The translations under genes and the position numbers were made by a program. 64,000 nucleotides of DNA, from assembly GCF_900167145.1 (NCBI RefSeq), contig NZ_FUWG01000004.1, positions 65,490 through 129,489 on the forward strand, read 5' to 3'. Below, in pieces: positions 41,340 through 49,904 of the stretch. Source of the DNA: Treponema porcinum (GTDB taxonomy: Bacteria; Spirochaetota; Spirochaetia; Treponematales; Treponemataceae). The notes under the pieces were generated by a model. It ran no database searches and was not told the DNA's origin. It was given only the letters and a program-made list of their open reading frames with translations. Numbering within the stretch: the first letter of the stretch is position 1; each line of letters begins with the position of its first letter.

Positions 41340-42245
41340 ATGATTAAGTTACGCGGTGCTTTTACAGCAATGATTACACCTATGAAAGGTGACGGTTCTG
41401 TTGATTACGAGGGCTTTAGAAAACATATAAAAAACCAGCTTGAAGGCGGGATAAACGGTCTTGTTCCGCTCTGCACGACAAGTGAAACGCCTACACTTGA
41501 CGAAGACGAAGAAGAAAAGATGATTGAAATAATTATGAATGAAGTCCGCAGCTGGGAAAAGGCAAAGGGCGTAAAAGTTCCTGTCATTATAGGAGCCGGA
41601 AGCAATAATACACGCGATGCAGTACGCTACACCGAACGCGCAAAAAAAGCCGGTGCAGATGCCGCACTCGTAGTAACGCCGTACTATAACAAGCCGTCAA
41701 AGGAAGGACTTTTCCGTCATTTTGAAGCTGTATCAAAGGTCGGCATTCCGATTATCGTATACAACATTCAGGGACGCACAGGAACTAACATTCCGACAGA
41801 CGTTCTTGCGCGCATAGCAGAACTTCCGAACATTGCAGGTGTAAAGGAAGCAAGCGGAAACATCAACCAGATGATGGAAGTCATCGCGCAGATAAAGTCA
41901 AAGCACCCTGATTTTGTGGTTCTTTCCGGCGATGACGGTCTGACACTTCCTCTTATGGCAGCCGGCGGTGACGGAGTCATCTCCGTTGTATCAAACCTTA
42001 CGCCGTCGCTCATCACCCAGATGGTCGATTACAGCCTGAAAGGTGACTTTGACTCTGCGAGAAAGGTACATTACCGTCTGCTTCCGTTCTTCAAGGCGGC
42101 TTTTGTAGACGGAAACCCAACGTCAATCAAATATGCAATGAACTTCAAGGGACTTCCGGCTGGAGCAGTCCGCCTTCCGCTTGTTGAAGTTACTGAGTCT
42201 GCAAAGAAAACAATCGAGGCTGCGCTCAAAGAGTGCAACCTGTAA
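41340..42245 (+). CDS. dapA: 4-hydroxy-tetrahydrodipicolinate synthase
   Basis: Condenses pyruvate with aspartate semialdehyde on the way to diaminopimelate and lysine. 301-residue TIM barrel: LRGAFTAMITPMKGDGSVDYEGF, VPLCTTSETPTLDEDEE (TTxE-type motif), Tyr in VTPYYNKPSKEGLFRHF, the Schiff-base Lys in IAGVKEASGN (about 165) and FVVLSGDDGLTLPLM. GGAGG precedes ATG. It is followed by asd after 39 bp, giving a two-step lysine-branch operon. Confidence 0.96.
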   Translation: MIKLRGAFTAMITPMKGDGSVDYEGFRKHIKNQLEGGINGLVPLCTTSETPTLDEDEEEKMIEIIMNEVRSWEKAKGVKVPVIIGAGSNNTRDAVRYTERAKKAGADAALVVTPYYNKPSKEGLFRHFEAVSKVGIPIIVYNIQGRTGTNIPTDVLARIAELPNIAGVKEASGNINQMMEVIAQIKSKHPDFVVLSGDDGLTLPLMAAGGDGVISVVSNLTPSLITQMVDYSLKGDFDSARKVHYRLLPFFKAAFVDGNPTSIKYAMNFKGLPAGAVRLPLVEVTESAKKTIEAALKECNL

Positions 42246-42284
42246 TTTTCATTTATTTATATAATTTTATAGAAGGAAACGATT

Positions 42285-43385
42285 ATGTCAGAAAAAATTA
42301 AAGTCGGCGTGCTCGGCGCAACCGGAATGGTAGGTCAGCGGTATATAAAATTACTGGAAAATCACCCGTGGTTTGAGGTGTCTTACGTTGCAGCCTCTCC
42401 TCGTTCGGCAGGAAAAAAATACAAGGATGCCGTAGCAAACAGATGGCTTATCGGTGCAGAAATTCCAGAAGGTGTTGCAGACCTTACAGTTCAGGATGCA
42501 AACGATGAAAAGGCTGCTCTTGGAAAATGCCGCTTTGTATTCAGCGCGCTTGAAATGGGAAAAGATGAAATAAAGGCACTTGAAGCAGCGTATGCAGCAG
42601 AGGGAATTCCAGTCGTTTCAAACGCAAGCGCAAACCGCTGGACTGAGGATGTTCCTATGCTCATTCCTGAAATAAACTATTCTCATCTTGATGTTATTGC
42701 AGACCAGAAAAAACATCACGGCTGGGACAAGGGCTTTATCGCCGTAAAACCAAACTGTTCTCTCCAGACTTATATGATGCCGATTTTTGCGCTTCAGAAA
42801 GCTGGCTATCCGATTAAGCGGATGATTGTAACTACTTTGCAGGCAACAAGCGGTGCCGGATATCCTGGCGTTCCGTCGTTCGATATGATTGACAACATCG
42901 TGCCGTACATCGGCGGTGAAGAAGAAAAGACAGAAAAAGAATGCCTTAAAATTCTTGGAACTGTAAAAGACGGAAAAATAGAAAACGCACCTGGTCCGCT
43001 CGTAAGTTCAACTTGTACCCGCGTTCCTGTAATTGACGGACACACCGCAACCGTTTCTCTTGAATTCGATTTGCCGGACGATAAAAAACCGTCGCTTGCA
43101 GAAATTGAGCGCGTATGGACGTCATTTACATCAGTACCGCAGGAACTGAAGCTTCCTTCTGCACCGGAACACCCGATTGTAGTGCGCCACGAGGAAAACC
43201 GTCCTCAGCCGCGCCGCGACCGCGATACCGAAAAAGGAATGGCTTGCGTAATCGGAAGGCTTCGCGAATGTCCTGTATTTGACGTAAAATTCGTGGCGCT
43301 CAGCCATAACACCAAGCGCGGCGCTGCACTCGGCGGAATACTGAACGCAGAGCTGCTCAAGGCAAAAGGCTTTTTTGAAAACTAG
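42285..43385 (+). CDS. asd: Aspartate-semialdehyde dehydrogenase (archaeal/fungal-type)
   Basis: NADPH-dependent reduction of aspartyl phosphate to aspartate semialdehyde, the substrate of DapA next door. 366 residues: VGVLGATGMVGQRYIKLL Rossmann motif, catalytic Cys in IAVKPNCSLQTYMMP (about 165), GAGYPGVPSFDMIDNIVPYIGGEEEKTEKE, and the catalytic His in IDGHTATVSLEF. The long C-terminal layout is that of the archaeal/fungal subfamily, also seen in Chlamydia and spirochetes. GAAGGA lies upstream of ATG. Confidence 0.95.
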   Translation: MSEKIKVGVLGATGMVGQRYIKLLENHPWFEVSYVAASPRSAGKKYKDAVANRWLIGAEIPEGVADLTVQDANDEKAALGKCRFVFSALEMGKDEIKALEAAYAAEGIPVVSNASANRWTEDVPMLIPEINYSHLDVIADQKKHHGWDKGFIAVKPNCSLQTYMMPIFALQKAGYPIKRMIVTTLQATSGAGYPGVPSFDMIDNIVPYIGGEEEKTEKECLKILGTVKDGKIENAPGPLVSSTCTRVPVIDGHTATVSLEFDLPDDKKPSLAEIERVWTSFTSVPQELKLPSAPEHPIVVRHEENRPQPRRDRDTEKGMACVIGRLRECPVFDVKFVALSHNTKRGAALGGILNAELLKAKGFFEN

Positions 43386-43455
43386 CTGAAAAATACATAA
43401 CAGGCGAGGATATGCTCCTGCAAAGGGCGTACTCCCCGCTGTTTTTTTATGCGCT

Positions 43456-44055
43456 ATGAATATCCTTGAAAAGTACGTTTCATCAGAAATCACAATAAAA
43501 AATTCCCGTTTCCTAAGCGAACTTTTTCCCTGCGATGAACAGAGCAAAGCACGCGCAATAATCAGGGAGCAGAAGGCAAAATACGCCGATGCAAAACACG
43601 TCGTACACGCATTCATCATAGGACTCGGCGCAGAAATTATGGGAATGAGTGACGACGGAGAACCGTCAGGAACTGCAGGACGACCTGTTCTGGATGTCGC
43701 AAAAGGCAGAAACTGCACAAATCTTGTCCTCACAGTAACGCGATGGTTCGGAGGAATTCTTTTAGGAACAGGAGGACTTGTAAAGGCATACGGAGATTCT
43801 GCAAAACTCGTCCTTGACACGGCAGCAGAGCAGCACGCCGTCACCGAATATATAGAAAAACGCCGGTTCAGCCTGTCCGCCGGTTACTCAGACTATCAGA
43901 TTGTAAAGCACATTTTTTTCCAGTTCACCATAAGCGGACTTCAGGAAGAGTTCAGCACTGAAATACACGTCAGCGCCTGCATCCCGAAAGCAGAATACGA
44001 AATACTTGAAAAACGCATACAGGATTCCACAAACGGCAGAGTCCGCCTTATATAA
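43456..44055 (+). CDS. YigZ/IMPACT-family protein
   Basis: 199 residues. The UPF0029/IMPACT N-domain has ITIKNSRFLSELFPC, KHVVHAFIIG, SDDGEPSGTAGRPVLDV and LVLTVTRWFGGILLGTGGLVKAYGDSA. The C-terminal ferredoxin-like part (about 130-195) is also present. The family is linked to translation control under stress in eukaryotes; the bacterial role is unclear. There is no clear ribosome site. It lies 70 bp after asd and may be read through from it. Confidence 0.88.
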   Translation: MNILEKYVSSEITIKNSRFLSELFPCDEQSKARAIIREQKAKYADAKHVVHAFIIGLGAEIMGMSDDGEPSGTAGRPVLDVAKGRNCTNLVLTVTRWFGGILLGTGGLVKAYGDSAKLVLDTAAEQHAVTEYIEKRRFSLSAGYSDYQIVKHIFFQFTISGLQEEFSTEIHVSACIPKAEYEILEKRIQDSTNGRVRLI

Positions 44056-44060
44056 TTTAA

Positions 44061-44089
44061 CTGACACAATCATTTTTTAGTGATATAGT
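44061..44089 (+). promoter_or_regulatory. Promoter of the 44116 gene
   Basis: CTGACA (44061-44066), a 17-nt spacer and TATAGT (44084-44089). The -10 lies inside GATAT-AGTAA-ATATC (44082-44096), a small palindrome. AAAGG precedes the ATG at 44116. Confidence 0.6.
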
Positions 44090-44115
44090 AAATATCATAT
44101 TATTAAAGGTTTATT

Positions 44116-45423
44116 ATGAAAAAAATTCTTACAGCATCAACAAACAAAATAATTGTCGACACCGTAACAACGACATGCAAACTCTACAGTTCATATTTCT
44201 GCACAGACGTTTTCAATAATACAGAACAAATCATACAATACATTGACTATGAGCTGCCGGAAATAAAAGTCCTTGACTTTACCTCGGAGGAGATCGACTG
44301 CCGGCGCATTCTTACCGTCATAAATAACGATGCCTGGCTTCACTACGGCGGAGTAATTGCCGTGTGCAAAAACCGCGAGCAGGTTGAAGAACTTGAAGAA
44401 CTGAAAGACAATAATATGCTTGCCATTCAGACGACAGATAATTTTGTCCTGCACTTTTCGAGAATCCTGCGAATTCTGTGGCAGAACCAGCAGTTTCTGT
44501 TTAACCGTGGAATGCAGGACATCATCGGCGGACAGGAAGGCGGAACGTTCGTATGCGGCAATGACCCGATGGACATCCGTTTCTACGCAAATTTTCTTGT
44601 AAGCTACCTGTATAACACAAACCGCATTTCACCGGATGACCGCTACAAGCTTCAGATGACTTTCAATGAACTTCTGACAAATGCAGTTGAACACGGAAAT
44701 CTTGGAATTACATATCAGGATAAAACAGACTGGATGATGCAGGGCGGCGATATGCTTTCGCTCATTGCAGAAAGAGCAAAAAAACCGGAATATGCAGACA
44801 GAAAAATACGGATTACCTACACCATCGGCGCAGATACGTCCATTTTTACGATAAAGGATGACGGCGACGGCTTTGACTGGCAGAAAATTACGCAGAACAG
44901 GGCGGAAGATGATGAATGTCACGGGCGGGGAATATCGCTCAGCCGGGAAATGGTAAAAACCCTTACATACAACGACAAGGGAAACGAAGTAACATTTACA
45001 ATTCAGAATATGAAGAACACGGCAAACACAATTCCGGGAATTATGAATAATTTTGCCACCATAGAATACACAGACAAGCAGCTTGTCTGCAGGGAAGGCG
45101 AAATGTCGAACGACCTGTTCTTCATTCTTTCCGGACGTTTTGCCGTCTACTCGAACAATAAGCTGACAACAGTCCTTACTCCGAACGACCTGTTTATTGG
45201 GGAAATGGCTTTTCTTCTGAATGACAGAAGAACGGCAACCGTTCTTGCAGTAGGAAAATGCCGCCTTATCAAAATTCCAAAGGCTGACTTTTTAGGGCTT
45301 ATCAGAAAAAATCCGCATTACGGAATATTTTTAAGCAAAATGCTTGCAAAAAGACTTGTAAAACAGACAAAGAATACGCTGGAATTAAAAAAGCAGATAA
45401 AAATACAAACTCAGGCAGACTAA
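44116..45423 (+). CDS. Regulatory protein: receiver-like domain, RsbW-type ATPase and cNMP-binding domain
   Basis: 435 residues, cytoplasmic. Residues about 1-120 look like a degenerate receiver or flavodoxin-like fold (MKKILTASTNKIIVDTV, IKVLDFTSEEID). Residues about 145-300 are a GHKL ATPase of the anti-sigma/RsbW kind: N-box FNELLTNAVEHGNLGI, G-box FTIKDDGDGFDW, then GRGISLSREMVKTL. Residues about 310-425 are a cyclic-nucleotide-binding/CRP-like sensor: CREGEMSNDLFFILSGRFAVY and FIGEMAFLLNDRRTATVLA. No DNA-binding domain or phospho-accepting His box is present. It could be a second-messenger-gated serine kinase or anti-sigma factor. It has its own promoter and terminator. Confidence 0.85.
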   Translation: MKKILTASTNKIIVDTVTTTCKLYSSYFCTDVFNNTEQIIQYIDYELPEIKVLDFTSEEIDCRRILTVINNDAWLHYGGVIAVCKNREQVEELEELKDNNMLAIQTTDNFVLHFSRILRILWQNQQFLFNRGMQDIIGGQEGGTFVCGNDPMDIRFYANFLVSYLYNTNRISPDDRYKLQMTFNELLTNAVEHGNLGITYQDKTDWMMQGGDMLSLIAERAKKPEYADRKIRITYTIGADTSIFTIKDDGDGFDWQKITQNRAEDDECHGRGISLSREMVKTLTYNDKGNEVTFTIQNMKNTANTIPGIMNNFATIEYTDKQLVCREGEMSNDLFFILSGRFAVYSNNKLTTVLTPNDLFIGEMAFLLNDRRTATVLAVGKCRLIKIPKADFLGLIRKNPHYGIFLSKMLAKRLVKQTKNTLELKKQIKIQTQAD

Positions 45424-45465
45424 TTAACCCCTCTGCACGAATAAAAATTATGAAATCCGTAAAAC

Positions 45466-45527
45466 AAAAAGGCTGCCGTTTTATGCACACTGTACAAAAC
45501 ACAGAACGCATAGACGGCAGCCTTTTT
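45466..45527. terminator. Bidirectional terminator between 44116 and ilvD
   Basis: AAAAAGGCTGCCGT (45466-45479) and ACGGCAGCCTTTTT (45514-45527), 14 bp, around a loop of about 34 nt. It serves both convergent genes. Confidence 0.9.
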
Positions 45528-45557
45528 TTCCGCAGCAATTAAAAAGCCGCTTCTCTT

Positions 45558-47243
45558 CTACTGCAATATCGCACCTTTATCGGCAGAACTTACCAATTTT
45601 GCGTATCGCGCAAGATAGCCGGTCTTTACCTTAGGCTCAGGGGCTTTCCATTCTGCGCGGCGTTTTGCAAGTTCTTCGTCGCTTACTTTAAGAGTGATTT
45701 TGTAGCTGTTTATGTCAAGCTCAATCAAATCGCCTTCCTTTACAAGGGCAATCGGTCCTCCTACGGCAGCTTCCGGCGAACAGTGTCCTAATGACGCGCC
45801 ACGTGTCGCTCCGGAAAAACGTCCGTCAGTAATAAGCGCAACATGCTTATCAAGTCCCTGTCCTGCAAGTGCGGCAGTTACGGCAAGCATTTCGCGCATT
45901 CCAGGTCCGCCTTTTGGACCTTCGTAGCGGATTACAACAACGTCGCCTGCCTTTATCTGCGATTTCTGCACAGCTTCCATTGCCTCGCTTTCGTCATTAA
46001 AAACGCGCGCAGGACCAGTATGCTTCATAAGTTCAGGCGCACAGGCAGACCGCTTTACGACAGTTCCGTCAGGCGCAAGATTTCCGAACAGAATTGCAAT
46101 TCCGCCGTTATCAGAATACGGATTTTCAATCGGGCGCAGGATTTCAGGATTGCGGTTTACAACACCCTTAATGTTTTCCGCGATTGTTTTTCCAGTCGCA
46201 GTAATCAGGCTTGTATTTATAAGATTTTTCTTTGCAAGCTCTGCAAGAACAGCCTGAACGCCGCCGGCATCGTCAAGTTCGCACATAAAAGTATGACCGG
46301 CAGGTGCAAGGTGGCACAAATTCGGCGTCCTGTTAGAAATTTCGTTCACCTCGTGCAGGTCTATTGAAATTCCGGCTTCATGTGCAATAGCAGGAACGTG
46401 AAGCATTGTGTTGGAAGAACAGCCGAGCGCCATATCAGCAGCAAGAGCATTGCGGAAATTTTCCGCCGTCATCATCTGGCGCGCGGTAATTCCCTTGTTG
46501 TACAGTTCCATAACCTGCATACCAGCGTGCTTTGCAAGCGCAATGCGGCGTCCTGTAGTAGCAGGAATAGTACCGTTACCCGGAAGACCAAGTCCGAGAA
46601 CCTCTGTAAGACAGTTCATTGAATTTGCAGTGAACATACCGGAACACGCACCGCAGCCAGGGCAGGCAGAATGTTCCATTTCCTTAAGCTGAACTTCGTT
46701 TATTTTTCCAACGGCAAGTCCGCCTACTGCCTCAAACATATCTGTCAAAGAAAGATTTTTTCCTGAATATGGATTAGTCGCATCGTTTCCCGGAAGATGA
46801 CCAGGCATCATAGGTCCGCCGGAACAGAAAACAGTCGGCAAATCAAGGCGTGCTGCTGCCATCAGCATACCAGGAACGATTTTATCGCAGTTAGGAATCA
46901 TAACAAGCGCATCGAACTGGTGCGCCTTTGCCATACACTCAACACTATCTGCAATAAGTTCGCGCGTAACAAGGCTGTACTTCATTCCCTCGTGACCCAT
47001 TGCAATACCGTCGCACACGCCGATTGCAGGAAATTCAACAGGAGTTCCGCCGGCCATTCGTATTCCGGCTTTTACAGCTTCCGCAATGCGGTCAAGTTCA
47101 ATATGTCCCGGTATAATTTCATTTTTAGCACAGCAGACGCCTACAAGCGGCTTTTCCAATTCTTCATCTGTATAGCCCATTGCATAGAACAGCGAACGGT
47201 GAGGAGCGCGTGCTGTTCCCTTTTTTGCATTATCACTTTTCAT
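45558..47243 (-). CDS. ilvD: Dihydroxy-acid dehydratase
   Basis: Fe-S dehydratase producing 2-oxoisovalerate and 2-oxo-3-methylvalerate, the step after acetohydroxyacid isomeroreductase. 561 residues with cluster Cys in [29 protein letters not shown] and [22 protein letters not shown], and [28 protein letters not shown] near the C-terminus. AGAGG upstream. It has its own promoter (47278-47306) and no leader peptide. It works with the two IlvB proteins and CimA in the window. Confidence 0.97.
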   Translation of the reverse strand: MKSDNAKKGTARAPHRSLFYAMGYTDEELEKPLVGVCCAKNEIIPGHIELDRIAEAVKAGIRMAGGTPVEFPAIGVCDGIAMGHEGMKYSLVTRELIADSVECMAKAHQFDALVMIPNCDKIVPGMLMAAARLDLPTVFCSGGPMMPGHLPGNDATNPYSGKNLSLTDMFEAVGGLAVGKINEVQLKEMEHSACPGCGACSGMFTANSMNCLTEVLGLGLPGNGTIPATTGRRIALAKHAGMQVMELYNKGITARQMMTAENFRNALAADMALGCSSNTMLHVPAIAHEAGISIDLHEVNEISNRTPNLCHLAPAGHTFMCELDDAGGVQAVLAELAKKNLINTSLITATGKTIAENIKGVVNRNPEILRPIENPYSDNGGIAILFGNLAPDGTVVKRSACAPELMKHTGPARVFNDESEAMEAVQKSQIKAGDVVVIRYEGPKGGPGMREMLAVTAALAGQGLDKHVALITDGRFSGATRGASLGHCSPEAAVGGPIALVKEGDLIELDINSYKITLKVSDEELAKRRAEWKAPEPKVKTGYLARYAKLVSSADKGAILQ

Positions 47244-47277
47244 TACAAAAAACCTCTGTTTCTATATAAATACCGAC

Positions 47278-47306
47278 ATTTTATAATTCCACATTCCGAT
47301 AGTCAA
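47278..47306 (-). promoter_or_regulatory. ilvD promoter
   Basis: On the minus strand TTGACT (47306-47301), a 17-nt spacer and TAAAAT (47283-47278), with a short leader to the ATG at 47243. Confidence 0.65.
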
Positions 47307-47347
47307 GGAGCAGACACAGGACAGTTTCCGGCGCTGAAACACACAGA

Positions 47348-49069
47348 CTACGAAAGAATGTCCTGTACAAGTAGCTTGAGCGTTCCGGAAGAAGGATTAC
47401 GCGCGTTTTCTCCCTGCTTCAGAAGTTCGTCCTTTTCAAGGCGTATTCCTACGCAGGATGCGAATTCCACAGTCCTGTCCGAAAGGGTGGAAAGCGTAGA
47501 AGCAGCACAGGCAACAACGCAGTCTTTATTTTTTATGTATGCTTCAAATTCTGCACGGAATACCGTATTTTCAATATCTACGTTATAGAAATAGAAAATG
47601 CTCGTATACTTGTGGATTTCTGCAAGACGGTTGCAGCAGTTTACAAGGCGCGGCGAAAAATCCTTTCCGATACTCGTATCTGCAAGATTTTCCGCAAACA
47701 CGTACAATATTTTCTCTTCGCCGGAATCATGGGAAACAACCTGCTGCTTTACCTTTTCTGACTCGAACACAAGATTGTTCATAGCCGTTTTTTCGTCCGA
47801 AATTCGGGCAACGCCCTGCTGAGTCTGAACAGGAGTTTCCGAAGGTTCGTCTTCTGACAGAACGGAAATCTCCATATCAGAATCAACACCTGTATTTTCC
47901 TTTATAATATCAGCAACCTGTTCCTGCATAGACGGAGCTGACTGCTGACATTCATAACATTCAGCCGGTTCGTTTTCTGCACTTACGGCATCAACTGCTG
48001 TAGTTTCACACAAAGGAGAAGCGGACTCGTTCTCCGGTTCAAGAACTTCCCCTTCGCCTGTACATTCATCCGCAGACGGCTCTTCAGCCGGTTCATCTTC
48101 TGCCTGCACATTCTGCGTTTCTCCGCCTGAAGCATTAAGACAGCAGGCTTCAATTTCCTCTTCCGAGGCAGCAGGAATATCCATAATTGAAAATTCACCG
48201 TCGTCAAACTGATTTCCCTGCCCCATAATCTCTGCAAGCCTGGCATCAACATCAGAAGTTTCAGAACCGGCGGAATTTTCAGTTCCCTCCGCACCCTCTG
48301 CATCAGCCTCATCGTCATCTTCAAACGTAATTATAGACGGATTATCAGAACTGTCAGACTCGTTCACGAACGGAACTTCATTCTGAATTTTTGCAGGCAC
48401 TTCAAAAACAAGAGTTTCCGTGCCGTCATCATTTTTTCTGAAAAGCTGTATTCCTTCTTCATCTGTGCGGAAAAGGGCGCTCTCCTCAGAAATACGGATA
48501 CGGCTCAAAACAGGGCAGTCTGCTATTGCATCAGCGGCAATTTCCTTAAGGGATGCCGGAAGAACAAGCGTTGCAAGGGAAGAACATCCTGCAATCGCAC
48601 CGGAACAGATTTTTTCCACAGAATCAGGAATGACAAGGGAACGAATCGAAGTACAGCAGTCAAAAACTCCTTCAGGAAGCGTTTTTATCCCGACCCTAAA
48701 CGGAATTTCCTCAAGCGACGTACATTCTGCAAAAAGACCTTCTGAAAAATCGTCAATTTCATACGGCATTTCAATCTTTTTTAATGACTTACAGCCGCAG
48801 AACATATACGGCGAAAGCGTCCTTAGATTTTTAGAAAGCTTAACCGACTCCAATTCAGTTGAATTGCAGAACAGATTTGCGCCTGCCGAAACAACAGAAT
48901 CCGGCAGGGATATATTTTTTACAGAACAGCACGAAAACGCTTCTTCTTCAATCCGCTCCGCACCGTTCGGAACAATTCCTGTAAATTCATCAGATGCGCT
49001 GTCAATTCCAAGCACGCATTTCAAATCCGCAGAGTACAATAATCCATATTTTTTTACAATTTCTTCCAT
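47348..49069 (-). CDS. BspA-type leucine-rich-repeat protein without signal peptide
   Basis: 574 residues from MEEIVKKYG. Residues about 30-200 hold seven or so LRR_5 repeats (IEEEAFSCCSVKNISLPDSV, SPYMFCGCKSLKKIEMP, PEGVFDCCTSIRSLVIPDSV). Residues about 235-430 are a long Glu/Asp/Ser-rich disordered linker. The last 130 residues form a folded-looking domain (KILYVFAENLADTSIGKDFSPRLVNCCNRLAEIHKYTSIFYFYN) I do not recognise. BspA repeats are usually on exported adhesins; here no signal is seen, so it is probably cytoplasmic. TAAAAT ends seven bases before ATG and no ribosome site is visible. Confidence 0.75.
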   Translation of the reverse strand: MEEIVKKYGLLYSADLKCVLGIDSASDEFTGIVPNGAERIEEEAFSCCSVKNISLPDSVVSAGANLFCNSTELESVKLSKNLRTLSPYMFCGCKSLKKIEMPYEIDDFSEGLFAECTSLEEIPFRVGIKTLPEGVFDCCTSIRSLVIPDSVEKICSGAIAGCSSLATLVLPASLKEIAADAIADCPVLSRIRISEESALFRTDEEGIQLFRKNDDGTETLVFEVPAKIQNEVPFVNESDSSDNPSIITFEDDDEADAEGAEGTENSAGSETSDVDARLAEIMGQGNQFDDGEFSIMDIPAASEEEIEACCLNASGGETQNVQAEDEPAEEPSADECTGEGEVLEPENESASPLCETTAVDAVSAENEPAECYECQQSAPSMQEQVADIIKENTGVDSDMEISVLSEDEPSETPVQTQQGVARISDEKTAMNNLVFESEKVKQQVVSHDSGEEKILYVFAENLADTSIGKDFSPRLVNCCNRLAEIHKYTSIFYFYNVDIENTVFRAEFEAYIKNKDCVVACAASTLSTLSDRTVEFASCVGIRLEKDELLKQGENARNPSSGTLKLLVQDILS

Positions 49070-49076
49070 ACAGTCT

Positions 49077-49105
49077 ATTTTATTCCCAAAACCGTCTATT
49101 CGCAA
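49077..49105 (-). promoter_or_regulatory. Promoter of the LRR gene, leaderless geometry
   Basis: On the minus strand TTGCGA (49105-49100), a 17-nt spacer and TAAAAT (49082-49077); seven bases to ATG 49069. Confidence 0.6.
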
Positions 49106-49130
49106 GAAAGATTTTATATAAATATGATGA

Positions 49131-49886
49131 TTAAAAATCTGAAAAAAGACGCAGTTCTTCCGAAGAAAAAGCGCGGCATTCTCCTTCAGGGAGGTCAGGC
49201 GGAAGGCTGAACGAACCGACTGAAACACGGCAAAGCTGTTCCACCGGATTTCCGCAGGCAGCAAACATACGGCGAACCTGATGAAATTTTCCCTCCGTTA
49301 CAGTAAGGGTGCAGCAGCGTCTGCCGCTAAAAGAAAGGGATGCAGGCTTTGCGGTAAAACCGGGGGATTTTTTTTCAGGAGGAAGCGTAATTCCACCGGC
49401 AAAGCAGCGGATATATTCGTTCTGCGCCGCCTGCGGAATGTCATTAGAAAGCACGGCATTATACGTTTTTGAAATATGCGAGTCAGGGCTTGCAAGCGCA
49501 TTAGAAAAACGCCCGTTCGTTGTAAGAATGATAAGTCCTGTGGTGTCAGCGTCAAGGCGGCCGGCTGTATGAAGATGCGCAAAAAGCAGATGCGCACGGA
49601 TTTCAGACGGAAGAATATCGTAAATAAGCTTATGACGCCCCGGCTGCCGCGTACAGACGACGCCCTTAGGCTTATTCATATACAAATACAAATGGCTTGT
49701 TTTTGGAAGAGGAATTCCGTTCACTGTAATGTCATCGCGTTCCGAATCAGCATAGACGGCGCGCAAAAGAACACGAAAGCCGTTTACGCAGACATTATTG
49801 TTTTTCAGGAATGTCTGCGCGCTCCTCAGGGAACAACAGCCGCCGCGAACCAGAATATGGTCAACAGGTTCAGAAAATACGTTCAC
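49131..49886 (-). CDS. RsuA/RluB-family pseudouridine synthase
   Basis: Isomerises a specific uridine in rRNA. 251 residues: S4 RNA-binding domain at the N-terminus (VDHILVRGGCCSLRSAQTFLKNNNVCVNGFRV), then LYLYMNKPKGVVCTRQ, the catalytic Asp in HTAGRLDADTTGLIILT (about 110) and TLTVTEGKFHQVRRMFAACG. The start is GTG 49886 with only a poor ribosome site, so the true start could differ. It follows cimA by 18 bp and likely depends on that transcript. Confidence 0.9.
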   Translation of the reverse strand: MNVFSEPVDHILVRGGCCSLRSAQTFLKNNNVCVNGFRVLLRAVYADSERDDITVNGIPLPKTSHLYLYMNKPKGVVCTRQPGRHKLIYDILPSEIRAHLLFAHLHTAGRLDADTTGLIILTTNGRFSNALASPDSHISKTYNAVLSNDIPQAAQNEYIRCFAGGITLPPEKKSPGFTAKPASLSFSGRRCCTLTVTEGKFHQVRRMFAACGNPVEQLCRVSVGSFSLPPDLPEGECRAFSSEELRLFSDF

Positions 49887-49904
49887 CTTGAAAAAACGCC
49901 GCCT

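Noticed and set aside
47255-47272. Five-codon ATG TCG GTA TTT ATA TAG before ilvD as a possible leader peptide
   Set aside because: Its ATG overlaps the predicted -10 region and lies before the expected transcription start; no terminator or ribosome site is present.
48420-49121. Plus-strand ORF of 233 codons antisense to the LRR gene
   Set aside because: It mirrors the low-complexity LRR and acidic codons, has no ribosome site, and the product is Ser-rich shadow sequence.
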